64,000 nucleotides of DNA, from assembly GCA_020630435.1 (NCBI GenBank), contig JAHDBJ010000003.1, forward strand, positions 62,001 to 126,000. The letters run 5' to 3'. Within the stretch, counting starts at the first letter, position 1; each line of letters opens with the position of its first letter. The DNA comes from Saprospiraceae bacterium. Lineage in GTDB: Bacteria; Bacteroidota; Bacteroidia; Chitinophagales; Saprospiraceae. The notes under the pieces are model-generated. The model searched no databases. It was not told the origin of the DNA and worked only from the letters and a program-made list of their open reading frames with translations. Made by a program: the position numbers and the translations under genes. This document shows positions 17,909 to 28,157 of this stretch, piece by piece.

Positions 17909-19300
17909 TTAATGGTGCTCTGCAGGAGCATGTTGTTCAACTTCATGGTGCAAGCTCTCTTGAATATATGGATCAAACTCTGGATATAGTGGTGCTTTTG
18001 CTAATGCTGATAATACAACAAACAAGAATAAAGCACCAAAACCTAAGAATGTCCCAATTTCTAATAAACCAGGAATATCAAATCCCATGAAGAACGAACC
18101 AGCTTCCGCTGCGTGTTCAGCCACTTCGTGTCCACCTCCTCCCATAAATTGTGCTTTAGCTTCTGTTCCTTGCTGAATCAATAATTCGCCATGATGATCG
18201 TGACCACCCTCTGAACCATGTCCTCCATCGTGACCACCATGTCCATGTTGAGCCGCTTTTAAAGAACCTGGTTTTATCATATTAAAGAAATCAAACCAAT
18301 GCCCAAATAATACAGCAACTGCTACAAATCCTAGTGTACCAAATTTACGTTTAGTGTCATTACGCATTAAAACTAAAAATGGTAATACAAAGTTTATCAA
18401 TAAGTTTCCATAAAATAATACAGGAAACTCTCGAATTCTATCTTGGAAATAAACCGTCTCCTCCCCTACGTTTGCATACCAAATTAACATATATTGAGAA
18501 AACCATAAATATGTCCAGAAAACACTAAATCCGAATAGATATTTACCCAAATCGTGTAAATGTTCCTGTGTAACAAAACTATAGTACCCTTTAGATTTCA
18601 AATAAATTAATAATAAAATAATGATAGCCACACAAGAGACTAACCAACTCGCTGTAGTATACCAAGCAAACATTGTACTGTACCAGTGTGCATCAATCGA
18701 CATAATCCACAACCAAATAATACCTGCACTTGTAAAACCACCTAAAGGTAAGAACCAAGCTGCCCACTTTTTCATTCTTCGATATGCCGTGAAGTTATCG
18801 TCTTCTCCATCTTCATCTTCTTGTAGCGATAAACTTCTAAATTTATAAGCAAATATTATCCACATTCCGACAACTAGTATCGTATAAATAGCATAAAAAT
18901 TACTGTTTAGGAAACTTGCCTTGCCTTTTAGGATAGGATCAGCTTCTACTGCTGCTGCATCCGTCCAATGGTATAAATGATGAAAGCCAAGATAATTCCC
19001 AGCAATGATAATCAACATAAATACTAGACCATATGGTAAGAACATCGAAATTGCCTCCATTACTCTTTTAAATGCAGAATGCCAACCCGAATATGCCAAT
19101 ACTTTACAGGCGTATACAAATACGGCTAGGAATGAAATCCCCGTAAAGAAAGCAACATTATGCAAAAAATTGGTCCAAAAACGCTCATGAGCGAACTGAC
19201 CTCCTGCAAACCACGTCAACACCATACAAACCAAGCCCAACACCATTAAAGCGATTAGTGTTGTTTTTTGTTTTCCTTCGAATGTGAACTGTTTGTTCAT
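17909..19300 (-). CDS. actF: Alternative complex III subunit ActF
   Basis: This 463-residue integral membrane protein with about ten helices is related to ActC/NrfD and belongs to alternative complex III, which oxidises menaquinol and passes electrons toward the oxidase. A His/Gly-rich loop (HGHGGHDGGHGSEGGHDHHG) lies near residue 345, and the C terminus is also His-rich. It lies between actE and ctaC in one operon, which supports a complex III-oxidase supercomplex as described for other Bacteroidota. Confidence 0.9.
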   Translation of the reverse strand: MNKQFTFEGKQKTTLIALMVLGLVCMVLTWFAGGQFAHERFWTNFLHNVAFFTGISFLAVFVYACKVLAYSGWHSAFKRVMEAISMFLPYGLVFMLIIIAGNYLGFHHLYHWTDAAAVEADPILKGKASFLNSNFYAIYTILVVGMWIIFAYKFRSLSLQEDEDGEDDNFTAYRRMKKWAAWFLPLGGFTSAGIIWLWIMSIDAHWYSTMFAWYTTASWLVSCVAIIILLLIYLKSKGYYSFVTQEHLHDLGKYLFGFSVFWTYLWFSQYMLIWYANVGEETVYFQDRIREFPVLFYGNLLINFVLPFLVLMRNDTKRKFGTLGFVAVAVLFGHWFDFFNMIKPGSLKAAQHGHGGHDGGHGSEGGHDHHGELLIQQGTEAKAQFMGGGGHEVAEHAAEAGSFFMGFDIPGLLEIGTFLGFGALFLFVVLSALAKAPLYPEFDPYIQESLHHEVEQHAPAEHH

Positions 19301-19357
19301 ATCTTTTTAATTATTGATTGATAAAAATGGCAGTTGCCACTTTTGCTAGTATTAATT

Positions 19358-20587
19358 TTATAGTAAAGTAAATTCTGTTCTTCTGTTCTCTGCTCTTCCC
19401 TCTGCTGTATCGTTTCCTGAAACAGGTTTCGTTTCTCCATACCCAGCACTTTGCATTCTTTCACCAGCTATTTCTTGTCCTATTAAGAAATTTCTAACGG
19501 ACTCGGCTCTAGCCTTTGATAAGTTGAGGTTCATTTCAGGATCTCCTACATTATCCGTATGACCACTAACCTCAATAGCTACCTCAGGATATGCTTTTAA
19601 GATATAAGCTAGTTTTAATAATTCTGCTCTTGATTTCCCATCTAACTCTGCACTACCTGTTTTGAAAAATACATTATCTAAGCGTAGCGTTCTAGAATCA
19701 TCACTTTTATGACTTCCTCCATGATGACTATCATGTCCTTTGCTTGTAATCATACTTTTCACTTGTTTTGCAAAAGGATCATTTTTGAAATCTGGACCAC
19801 CTGGCTTTGCATATGCATTCAAAGTATTTTCTAAATTATTATATTCCGCTTTTCTTTCTTTAGCTTGAAGCGATCGTATATAATGTATCACATTCCATCG
19901 TTCTTCATAAGACAGTTTGTCTTTGTATGAGCCCATTACATTACGTCCATGCATAATTGTGTGGTAGTATCGTCCGTTTGATGCGTCTATCAATTCATCC
20001 TGAGTAAATATAGTTGGTTGGTTGGCATACTTTACATTGGGATTTTCGTCCGCTACTAAGTAGCCATTTCCATCTCCTTTTTCACCATGACAAATACCAC
20101 AGTATGTATTGTATAATACTTTTCCTTCTTTCAAACCACTAGCAGTAATTGGTACTGGATTATACAACAATTCATTCATTGCTCTAGTACGCTCATCCTC
20201 CGTATTTCCATAATAATAAGGAACAGAACCACTCATCGGAATGGATTTTGTATTTAGGTATTTCGCCCCCAACATTTCTGACATAGAGACTTCTTTTTGT
20301 GCCTTATTTTTAGCATAAAAAGCACCTGCATAACCTCTAGGCACTGTACCTTCAACGGGTAGTCGAGGCATTGACATCGCCTTACGACTAACGACAGAAC
20401 CATCCGCCTCTGTCCATGTATTATACCAATATTCAGAATAGGTATTGGCCTCATATGCAATAGAGTGAGCCATATCAGGCATATACTCCGAGCCTGTATA
20501 ATCTCCCTTAGATGGTGAGCAAGCCGTAAAGAACCACATGACGCCAACTAGGACTATGACTACTAATAAATTTGAATTTTTATTCAT
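19358..20587 (-). CDS. actE: Alternative complex III cytochrome ActE fused to an OmpA-like domain
   Basis: This 409-residue protein is a predicted lipoprotein (hydrophobic segment ending in FFTAC, C23). A class I cytochrome c domain has the single heme motif CGICH (C163, C166, H167) and a likely distal Met near HGRNVMGSY. After a His-rich linker (about 285-295), residues about 301-409 form an OmpA/MotB peptidoglycan-binding domain: FFKTGSAEL, GHTDNVGDPEMNLNLSKARA and NRRTEF are all present. ActE relays electrons out of complex III; the extra domain would tie it to the cell wall. I do not know how widespread this fusion is. Confidence 0.9.
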   Translation of the reverse strand: MNKNSNLLVVIVLVGVMWFFTACSPSKGDYTGSEYMPDMAHSIAYEANTYSEYWYNTWTEADGSVVSRKAMSMPRLPVEGTVPRGYAGAFYAKNKAQKEVSMSEMLGAKYLNTKSIPMSGSVPYYYGNTEDERTRAMNELLYNPVPITASGLKEGKVLYNTYCGICHGEKGDGNGYLVADENPNVKYANQPTIFTQDELIDASNGRYYHTIMHGRNVMGSYKDKLSYEERWNVIHYIRSLQAKERKAEYNNLENTLNAYAKPGGPDFKNDPFAKQVKSMITSKGHDSHHGGSHKSDDSRTLRLDNVFFKTGSAELDGKSRAELLKLAYILKAYPEVAIEVSGHTDNVGDPEMNLNLSKARAESVRNFLIGQEIAGERMQSAGYGETKPVSGNDTAEGRAENRRTEFTLL

Positions 20588-20685
20588 TTTTATAAAATCT
20601 ATTTTAAAAAATAGTTTATTTCTTTTGACTAAATGAATATCTTTTATGAAAGATTAATTAATCTTTTAAAAATACTCAAGTAGAA

Positions 20686-21213
20686 TTATATTACTTTTTG
20701 ATGTACTTCAGAAGCACCTGTTCTCTGTAAAAATCCTTTTAAAGAATTAATTGAATCATTTGATGCCCCATTTGTTTGAAATGCCAAACAAAACTTATCA
20801 TCAGAGATTCTTTCATCCAAAACAGGATTTGTTACACCAGGTCCCAAACCACATATTGTATAAAAGGTAACCACCATCCCAATAGCTGCAAATAATACGG
20901 TCAACTCAAACGTAATTGGAATAAAAGCAGGAACAGACCAGTATGGTTTACCTCCAAATATAACGGGCCAATCTCTAGTAAATACCCACGTCATAAATAA
21001 GAATGCTGTTAGTGTACCTAAAGCACCAAAAATAAATCCAGCAATATGCAAACGTGACTCTTCTAAGCCTAAGATTGGATCTAAACCGTGAACGGGAAAG
21101 GGTGTATATACATCCATAATATCCAGATGCTCTGCTTTTGCTTGTTTTACAGCTTCAAGCAATTCAGTCTCATCATCGTATAATCCAAAAAGTACTTCTT
21201 GATTCTCTTTCAT
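20686..21213 (-). CDS. actD: Alternative complex III subunit ActD (DUF3341)
   Basis: This 175-residue protein with two membrane helices (about 70-95 and 110-135) begins with a soluble alpha/beta part containing DVYTPFPVHGLD, the signature region of DUF3341. ActD is a structural membrane subunit of alternative complex III with no cofactor. It lies between actC and actE. Confidence 0.93.
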   Translation of the reverse strand: MKENQEVLFGLYDDETELLEAVKQAKAEHLDIMDVYTPFPVHGLDPILGLEESRLHIAGFIFGALGTLTAFLFMTWVFTRDWPVIFGGKPYWSVPAFIPITFELTVLFAAIGMVVTFYTICGLGPGVTNPVLDERISDDKFCLAFQTNGASNDSINSLKGFLQRTGASEVHQKVI

Positions 21214-21262
21214 TTTTAATATGATATTGTTTAGAGATTATGCTAAATTTAATATAAAAGGA

Positions 21263-23086
21263 TTATTCCTTTCCGCCATCCAATTCATCCTGCCATTTCT
21301 GCAACTCTTCCCATCTTCCTTCTGCTGCCATTTTTGCCTGTGCAGACCAAGTAGCAGGATCATGAATTCTATACCGTGGTCCCGCATCGTCTAATATCTT
21401 TTGAATAGCATCTAAATCCGCTCCTGCTAAAGCAGCAAATGTTTTAAATCCTCCTGCTTTCAATAGACCTTCTATTTTAGGACCAATTCCTTCTATTTTC
21501 TTTAAGTCGTCCTCTACATCATCTATAATACCAATTGACTCTTCAACAACTTTCTCCATAGTGTTTTCTTCAACAACTTCTGTTACTTCTTCAACTTTCG
21601 TCTCTGGCATAGGCGTCGCCGCTGATAAAGGTGCTGAATCTGCAGTATCATCATACTCTACTTTATGAGTCGTTTCATGGTGGTGACCGTGTCCATGACC
21701 ATGTCCGTGACTATGAGCATTTTTACCTGCATATTGATCTCCTGATGTTTTCAAAATACTTTTCACCTCTGCTGCTGCAACTACAGGAGCAACTCTAGTA
21801 AATAGTAAGTATAGCGTAAAGAATATTCCCATCGTACCTAAATAAATACCGATCTCAACCCACGTAGGATCATACCAACTCCAACTTGAAGGAAGATAAT
21901 CTCTAGCAAGCGTAGTAGCAATAATTACAAAACGCTCAAACCACATCCCAATATTAATGAAGATGGACATTACAAAGGTTACAAAGATATTTCGACGCAT
22001 TTTCTTTGACCAGAAAATCTGTGGTGAAAGTACATTACAAGACATCATCCCTACGTAAGACCACCAATACGGTCCAAATACTCTATTATAGAAAGCGAAC
22101 TGCTCATAAATATATCCTGAATACCATGCTATAAATAACTCCGTCAAATACGCTACCCCTACAATTGTTCCCGTCAGTAGGATAATTTTATTCATTGACT
22201 CTATATGGGCAATGGTAATATAGTCTTCTAGATTCAAGATTTTTCTAGTAATCAACATCAATGTCAATACCATCGCAAAACCAGAGAAGATCGCTCCTGC
22301 AACAAAATAAGGTGGAAAAATAGTCGTATGCCACCCTGGTATAACGGAAGTGGCGAAGTCAAAACTTACAATCGTATGTACTGAAAGTACTAGTGGTGTT
22401 GCTATACCTGCAAGGATTAATGACAATGATTCCCAACGTTGCCAGTGCTTAGCAGAGCCTGTCCAACCAAATGAAACAAAGTTGTAAATTTTCTTTCTAA
22501 ACCCTTTGGCACGGTCTCTTACACTTGCGAAATCTGGTACTAAACCTGTATACCAGAATAACAAGGAAACGGTAAAATATGTACTAATGGCAAATAAATC
22601 CCAGAGTAATGGTGAGTTAAAGTTTGGCCAAAGTGGACCTCTAGTATTTGGATAAGGGAAGAAATAAAATACGACCCAAGCACGTCCTACGTGAATACCT
22701 GGAAATAGTGCTGCACAAAGTACCGCAAAGATAGTCATTGCCTCCGCTGCACGGTTTACCCCTGTTCTCCATTTTTGCCTAAAGAGTAATAAAATGGCTG
22801 AAATCAATGTTCCTGCGTGACCGATACCAATCCACCAAACGAAGTTTGTAATATCCCAACCCCATCCAATCGTACGGTTTAAGTCCCAAGAGCCAATCCC
22901 GAACCAAATCGTCCATGCTATACAAAAGACACCAAATGTCAAAAACGCAATGGATATAATAAACGCTATTATCCACGCCAGATTAGGTGCTTTTTCTGTA
23001 GGTCCGCAAAGATCCTCAGTAATTTGATGATACGTTTTATTCCCTGTAATTAAGGGTTCTCTTATCGGAGAAACAACTGCACTCAT
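21263..23086 (-). CDS. actC: Alternative complex III subunit ActC (NrfD-like) with HhH extension
   Basis: This 607-residue protein comprises an NrfD-type membrane domain of about ten helices (residues about 30-430) that forms the quinol site of complex III, then an unusual tail. Residues about 455-471 are a His/Gly run, 480-525 are acidic, and 526-607 form a helix-hairpin-helix domain beginning DDLKKIEGIGPKIEGLL and containing RYRIHDPATW. That tail closely resembles the domain appended to ribosomal protein L21 in many Bacteroidota. Whether it binds nucleic acid here is doubtful; it may be a protein-interaction module. The gene lies between actB and actD. Confidence 0.93.
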   Translation of the reverse strand: MSAVVSPIREPLITGNKTYHQITEDLCGPTEKAPNLAWIIAFIISIAFLTFGVFCIAWTIWFGIGSWDLNRTIGWGWDITNFVWWIGIGHAGTLISAILLLFRQKWRTGVNRAAEAMTIFAVLCAALFPGIHVGRAWVVFYFFPYPNTRGPLWPNFNSPLLWDLFAISTYFTVSLLFWYTGLVPDFASVRDRAKGFRKKIYNFVSFGWTGSAKHWQRWESLSLILAGIATPLVLSVHTIVSFDFATSVIPGWHTTIFPPYFVAGAIFSGFAMVLTLMLITRKILNLEDYITIAHIESMNKIILLTGTIVGVAYLTELFIAWYSGYIYEQFAFYNRVFGPYWWSYVGMMSCNVLSPQIFWSKKMRRNIFVTFVMSIFINIGMWFERFVIIATTLARDYLPSSWSWYDPTWVEIGIYLGTMGIFFTLYLLFTRVAPVVAAAEVKSILKTSGDQYAGKNAHSHGHGHGHGHHHETTHKVEYDDTADSAPLSAATPMPETKVEEVTEVVEENTMEKVVEESIGIIDDVEDDLKKIEGIGPKIEGLLKAGGFKTFAALAGADLDAIQKILDDAGPRYRIHDPATWSAQAKMAAEGRWEELQKWQDELDGGKE

Positions 23087-23205
23087 GCTAGTTAGATGTT
23101 AGATTTTAAAAATAAGAACTTGGCTTAAAAATTAGCTTTCCAAATTCTATATAACACTTTAGTATTTGACCAAAAGCGACGTATCACTAATCGTCAATTA
23201 TCATA

Positions 23206-26200
23206 TTAAGCTAGACTTTCGTCTTTGTTATTTATTTTTGCTGAATATGTAACAGAAGAAGCCACATTAACCTCTTCAAGAGCAATATAATTTAATGGTG
23301 AATTCAAATGTTCTGCTAATTCGCCACTATGGTTATTCATATCTCCAAATACTATCGCTCCTGTAGGGCAAGCTGTCTGACAAGCTGTTTTTACATCTGC
23401 ATCTCTCAACTTACGTCCTTCTTTTTTAGCTGTTAATTTTCCTTCTTGGATTCTTTGTGTACAGAAGCTACATTTTTCAATTACCCCTCTAGAACGAACG
23501 GTCACGTCTGGATTAAGCACCATACGAGTTAAGTTGTCTGCCCCAAATGGTGTCGCTTCTCCATTAACCAACTGTTCGTTATAAAATAAATCCGCAGTTG
23601 TAAAATCATACCAATTGAAACGACGTACTTTGTAAGGACAGTTATTCGCACAATATCTAGTTCCTACACATCTATTGTATGCCATCTGATTCAAGCCTTC
23701 AGAGCTATGGTTTGTCGCATTTACAGGACATACGTTCTCACAAGGCGCATTATCACAATGCTGACACATCATTGGTTGATAAACCGTATTCGGATTTTCT
23801 ATATCTCCATAGAAATAACGATCGATTCTTAACCAAGTCATTTCGTGGTGACGATGTACTTCTTTCTTACCTACCACAGGAACGTTATTCTCTGCCATAC
23901 AAGCTACTGTACACGCTGCACAACCTGTACAAGCCGTCAAATCAACATACATTCCCCAGTGGTGTCCACTATTATATTTATAGTCATGACCAGGGTATAA
24001 GGTATAAGAGTTTAGTTCTTGAGCAAATTTTCTTTTTTTGCCAATTTTCTCTGTTAACTCTCCTATTTCATTTACATTCGATTGATATATAATCGATCTC
24101 TCTGTTAAACCTCCTTGAAAACCTTTTGCTAAAGGCATTACTTCAATTTCATCCACATATGTTTTCTTATCGTCACCAGAAGTTAATCCCATTGAATGAT
24201 GATACTGGACACAAGCAAATTCTTTATCGACTCCTACTTTACCCGATACTTGTACATTAGCATTGAAATATTGCGTAAGACCATCCTTATTCATTGTCAT
24301 CCAAGGATAAACATTCTTTCCAACACCCTGCCCTGCAAAACCACTTTCTTCTCTACCATACCCTAAACCTAGCGCAACGGTTTCTTTCATTTGACCAAAT
24401 TGAGGAACAATAGGTAGTCTATTTGTGCTTCCCTTTACTGTTACATCAGCTAAGTCCGTCTCATCCATATCACTCTTCAATCCATTGAGTGTTTTATAAC
24501 TTCTATTCCCATCCCATTCAACGGGTACGGTTAAGTAATTGCCCCAAACCGTTCTCATTACAGGATCAGGCATTTCTTGTAACCAAGGATTATCAGCATA
24601 CTGTCCTGCTCCAATATTTAATGTTTCATAAAAAGAAATTTCCAGTCCACTACCACTAGGTTTAGCAATTTTTCCTGAAGCACCTCCTGCATCTCCAGCA
24701 AACGCTATTGCCCCTCCATCACTAACAGGCATTTCTAGTACACCATCGTGTAATGTGCTATCCCAAAATGCTTGGAATGAAGCAAAACTTGATTGATTGG
24801 CAAATACTTTTTCTTTCCAACATTTTTTAAGGTAATCAAAATACGGGCGGTCTACCGTTTTGTCTAAATTCGGGCTATCTGCCCAAGTCAACAGACTAAG
24901 CTCTGCTTGTCTAGTACTAAATAATGGGGCAATAGTAGGCTGAATTAAACTCAATTGACCTCGTTTAGCTTCTGCATCTCCCCAAGACTCTAATAAATGA
25001 TGGTTTGGTGCTTTAATCCCACAAAGGGCTGTTGTTTCATCAGGTACACCAGCAAAAGATATTTTAGTTTTAACTTTATCCATAGCAGCTTTGAAGTCTC
25101 CTGCATTCGGAAGATCAAAAGCTGGATTTGCACCAAAAACAATCAAGGCATCTACTCTACCTCCCCGCATCTCTTTCAATAATGCCTGTACTTCTCTTTC
25201 ATCCCCTTGACGTTGTAACGACGCCTTACCAAAATCAATGGTAGAACCATAGTTCCCTAATAGTTCATTGATTTTATTGACAAGAATTTGTTCATTAATG
25301 TCATTAGAGGCAGAAATAACAAGTGATTTTCCTCTATTCGCTTGAAGCTGTCTCGCTACTTTCTTCAGTGCATCTGCGGCTTTAGCATTAACAGAAGAAG
25401 CACCTCCACCTGCTAAAGCATTATAAAGTGCTAATATAGCTGCGCCTTGTTCAGAAGGTTTCACTAAAATACGATTGTCTGCGTTTGATCCTGTCATTGA
25501 CATATGACTTTCTACTTGTATGTGTCTTGACATTTTAGGATGAGCAGCATCTTTTATTTTACGCTTTTCTGCATATTGTGTCGCATATTCAACTGGAGAA
25601 ATCCAAGTTCCTAGGAAATCTGCATTGAAACTTACGATTAAGTCTGCTTTATCGAATCTATAATTCGGAATTACTTTTTGTCCGAAGCATCTTTCATTTG
25701 CGATAAGCATAGCTGCACTAGATACAGGATCATAAGAGACAACCTTTGTATTTGGATATTTTGCTTGGAATTCAGCAAAAACAGCCTTAGTCGTTGGACT
25801 CAGTACTGTATTCGTAACAATACGAATCGTAGAACCTGTGTTTAATTTGCTTTTAACCGCTTTATCAATAGCTGCCCATTCTGCTTTTTCACCATCTATC
25901 GTAGGATATTGAAAACGGTGTGTGTCGTAAAGACTTAACACGACAGCCTGAGCTCTAGCACTCGTCCCACCTTTGGTAATATTTGATGACGGATTACCTT
26001 CTATCTTAATAGGTCTTCCTTCTCTTGTTTTCACCAAAATAGGACAAAAATCGCCGCCATTTACGAAAGTAGAAGCGTAATAAGTTGCTACACCTGGCAC
26101 AATTGCATCAGGTTTCACAACATAGGGCATTGCTTTCTTTACTGGAATTTCACAACTAGCTGCGACGGTAGCTGCTCCTAGTCCAAAGCCTAAGTATTTC

Positions 26201-26361
26201 AAGAAATCTCTCCGAGAAGTCTGTGTATTCATTACATTTTCATTACCGAGATTTTCGACTTTTGAAATGTCTTGAAATTCTTGTTCAACAGATTTGACAA
26301 ACTCAGGACTATTGGTCTTATCCTCTACGCCTATCCAAAGATCTTTGTTTTGATGCTTCAT
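23206..26361 (-). CDS. actB: Alternative complex III subunit ActB (molybdopterin-like plus Fe-S)
   Basis: This 1051-residue peripheral subunit has an internal Tat-type signal (TSRRDFLKYLGFGLG, about residues 48-62) after a 45-residue leader, with a cysteine soon after (AAS-C) suggesting a lipoprotein. The central region resembles molybdopterin oxidoreductases; in this family no Mo cofactor is bound. The C-terminal ferredoxin-like region has four cysteine clusters: CTGCAACTVAC, CQHCDNAPCENVCP, CANNCP and CSFCTQR with CQTACP. It carries electrons between the quinol site and the ActA/ActE hemes. Confidence 0.95.
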   Translation of the reverse strand: MKHQNKDLWIGVEDKTNSPEFVKSVEQEFQDISKVENLGNENVMNTQTSRRDFLKYLGFGLGAATVAASCEIPVKKAMPYVVKPDAIVPGVATYYASTFVNGGDFCPILVKTREGRPIKIEGNPSSNITKGGTSARAQAVVLSLYDTHRFQYPTIDGEKAEWAAIDKAVKSKLNTGSTIRIVTNTVLSPTTKAVFAEFQAKYPNTKVVSYDPVSSAAMLIANERCFGQKVIPNYRFDKADLIVSFNADFLGTWISPVEYATQYAEKRKIKDAAHPKMSRHIQVESHMSMTGSNADNRILVKPSEQGAAILALYNALAGGGASSVNAKAADALKKVARQLQANRGKSLVISASNDINEQILVNKINELLGNYGSTIDFGKASLQRQGDEREVQALLKEMRGGRVDALIVFGANPAFDLPNAGDFKAAMDKVKTKISFAGVPDETTALCGIKAPNHHLLESWGDAEAKRGQLSLIQPTIAPLFSTRQAELSLLTWADSPNLDKTVDRPYFDYLKKCWKEKVFANQSSFASFQAFWDSTLHDGVLEMPVSDGGAIAFAGDAGGASGKIAKPSGSGLEISFYETLNIGAGQYADNPWLQEMPDPVMRTVWGNYLTVPVEWDGNRSYKTLNGLKSDMDETDLADVTVKGSTNRLPIVPQFGQMKETVALGLGYGREESGFAGQGVGKNVYPWMTMNKDGLTQYFNANVQVSGKVGVDKEFACVQYHHSMGLTSGDDKKTYVDEIEVMPLAKGFQGGLTERSIIYQSNVNEIGELTEKIGKKRKFAQELNSYTLYPGHDYKYNSGHHWGMYVDLTACTGCAACTVACMAENNVPVVGKKEVHRHHEMTWLRIDRYFYGDIENPNTVYQPMMCQHCDNAPCENVCPVNATNHSSEGLNQMAYNRCVGTRYCANNCPYKVRRFNWYDFTTADLFYNEQLVNGEATPFGADNLTRMVLNPDVTVRSRGVIEKCSFCTQRIQEGKLTAKKEGRKLRDADVKTACQTACPTGAIVFGDMNNHSGELAEHLNSPLNYIALEEVNVASSVTYSAKINNKDESLA

Positions 26362-26455
26362 ATCTATTATAAAGATTTTAGATGATTTGATTTTAGATAT
26401 TTTCTAAAATACTTTCTCTAAATAATTTGAATTCAAATTTAATTTTAACGACTAA

Positions 26456-27886
26456 TTAATAGTGACATTTCTGACACTCCAAACCTCCGATATCTTCTAC
26501 GGTTACCTTATCCCGTTTTCCTTCTTTAATCTCTTTATGATATTGTTCAAATGCCTCATAGTATTCATTATCACCAAATTGAACTTTTGTTTCTCGGTGA
26601 CAATTGATACACCATCCCATAGATAAAGGAGAATATTGTTTTAAAACTTCCATTTCTTCCACCTTACCATGACATGTTTGGCATTCAATCTTACCAACAG
26701 TTACGTGTTGAGCATGATTAAAATAAACATGATCTGGCAAGTTGTGGATTCTATTCCACTCGACTGGTCCTTGAACTTTACCATCAGAATCAGCTAACGA
26801 GGCAACTATTCCTTTCCATTGCTCGTCCGCTACTTCAGCTATATCTTCAGCCTTTTTATTCTTATATTTTTCATCTTCTGACAAGGTACTCTTTATCCAA
26901 TCTTTATAGATGGCTGCTACTTCTTCTGGTGTTTTACTATCGTAATCTTTAATATATACTCCTTTTTCAGGATCGAAACCAGAAGCCGCATATATCTTAG
27001 TAATCTCTGCTGTACCAAACTTAGAACCATTTTTGACTACCGCATGACAGTTGATACAAGTATTGGTCGCTGGAATTACAGCGTGCTTGGAACGTCTAGC
27101 TCCGTCGTGGCAATACTGACAATCAATTTTTTGATCCCCTGCATGAGTTTTATGAGAGAACTTAATCGGTTGTTCAGGTGCATAGCCCTGTTGTCTTCCT
27201 AAGTCGATTGCATTGTTTACTGTTGTATAACCACCTAGAATGACTAGGGCAAAAATCACAAATGAAATAACTGATTTGCTTGTTAAAATGTCTATCAAGG
27301 ATTGGCGTCCTCCAGTAGCCTCACCTCTCTGAACCTTCTGCATATGATTCAGATTGGCAATAATTCTCGCCAAGACTAATGCCAATAGAGCTAGTAATCC
27401 AAAAAGTAGGATGTAAAGTAGATTGCTAGAACCAGCTGATGTTCCAGCAGCAACTCCTACACCTGTAGCATCTGGTGGAGGTGTAGCACCTGGACAATTC
27501 CCTAAATTTTGACAATTAATATAAGCTAGAATATTATCAATTTGAGCATCCGAAAGGTTGGGGAAGTTTGTCATAACGGTTGGCTTCCACTCGTCCCAAA
27601 GTTCAGTTGCTTTGGGGTGTCCAGCTTGAACCATTTGTTGAGAGCCTCGAATCCAAGCATAGAGGTCTTCTTTTGGATAATCTGCCCAGCGTTCTTCAAC
27701 ACCTCCTAGAGCTGGTCCTGTACTTTTAGTTTTCATGTCTTTGGCATGACATGTAGCACACTGACCTTTAAAAAGTGTTTTACCTTCTTTGATAGCTGCC
27801 TCATCTTGTGCTGAAGCTCCTAAGCCCATGAACAAAATACAAGCTAATGAAAGTAAACTTCTAAGAATTATTTTTTTATATAACAT
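26456..27886 (-). CDS. actA: Alternative complex III multiheme cytochrome ActA
   Basis: This 476-residue protein has a signal peptide and then six CxxCH motifs. An N-terminal class I cytochrome domain has CATCH (C43-H47). After a Pro/Gly-rich linker and two membrane stretches (about 155-172 and 205-222), five motifs follow: CQYCH, CINCH, CQTCH, CINCH and CQKCH, the last two residues from the C terminus. The pentaheme part is standard ActA; the N-terminal monoheme domain is an addition. It is the first gene of the operon, behind a clear promoter. Confidence 0.93.
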   Translation of the reverse strand: MLYKKIILRSLLSLACILFMGLGASAQDEAAIKEGKTLFKGQCATCHAKDMKTKSTGPALGGVEERWADYPKEDLYAWIRGSQQMVQAGHPKATELWDEWKPTVMTNFPNLSDAQIDNILAYINCQNLGNCPGATPPPDATGVGVAAGTSAGSSNLLYILLFGLLALLALVLARIIANLNHMQKVQRGEATGGRQSLIDILTSKSVISFVIFALVILGGYTTVNNAIDLGRQQGYAPEQPIKFSHKTHAGDQKIDCQYCHDGARRSKHAVIPATNTCINCHAVVKNGSKFGTAEITKIYAASGFDPEKGVYIKDYDSKTPEEVAAIYKDWIKSTLSEDEKYKNKKAEDIAEVADEQWKGIVASLADSDGKVQGPVEWNRIHNLPDHVYFNHAQHVTVGKIECQTCHGKVEEMEVLKQYSPLSMGWCINCHRETKVQFGDNEYYEAFEQYHKEIKEGKRDKVTVEDIGGLECQKCHY

Positions 27887-27952
27887 GTTGCGAGACTTTA
27901 GTAAATCCTCTGTTTCGTTTTGTTAAATGAGAATTGTCATATTTTTGTCACG

Positions 27953-27983
27953 CAAAGATATAATTCAAGTTGATTTTAAACAA
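27953..27983 (-). promoter_or_regulatory. Promoter of the act-cta respiratory operon
   Basis: On the minus strand TTG (27983-27981) is separated by 20 bases from TATCTTTG (27960-27953), an exact Bacteroidota TTG-N20-TAnnTTTG promoter. It lies about 67 bases upstream of the actA start, and no other strong promoter was seen before the terminator at 11620. Confidence 0.7.
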
Positions 27984-28157
27984 TGAAAGTAGGATTGTTG
28001 CAATTATTTAGAGAGAATCTAAATAAGTTAAAGAAAAGTTAATACCCATTTTACAATAAGTCTATTTAAGCTAACACTATTTTGCAACAAATTTTATTGG
28101 GCATTTTATACGAATGATCATGTTTTTAATCTAAAAAACATGAAATAAGTAAAACAA

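Noticed and set aside
23679-24092. A 137-codon open frame on the plus strand inside actB
   Set aside because: It is antisense to the Fe-S region of actB, has no recognisable domain or promoter, and its codons mirror the conserved gene.
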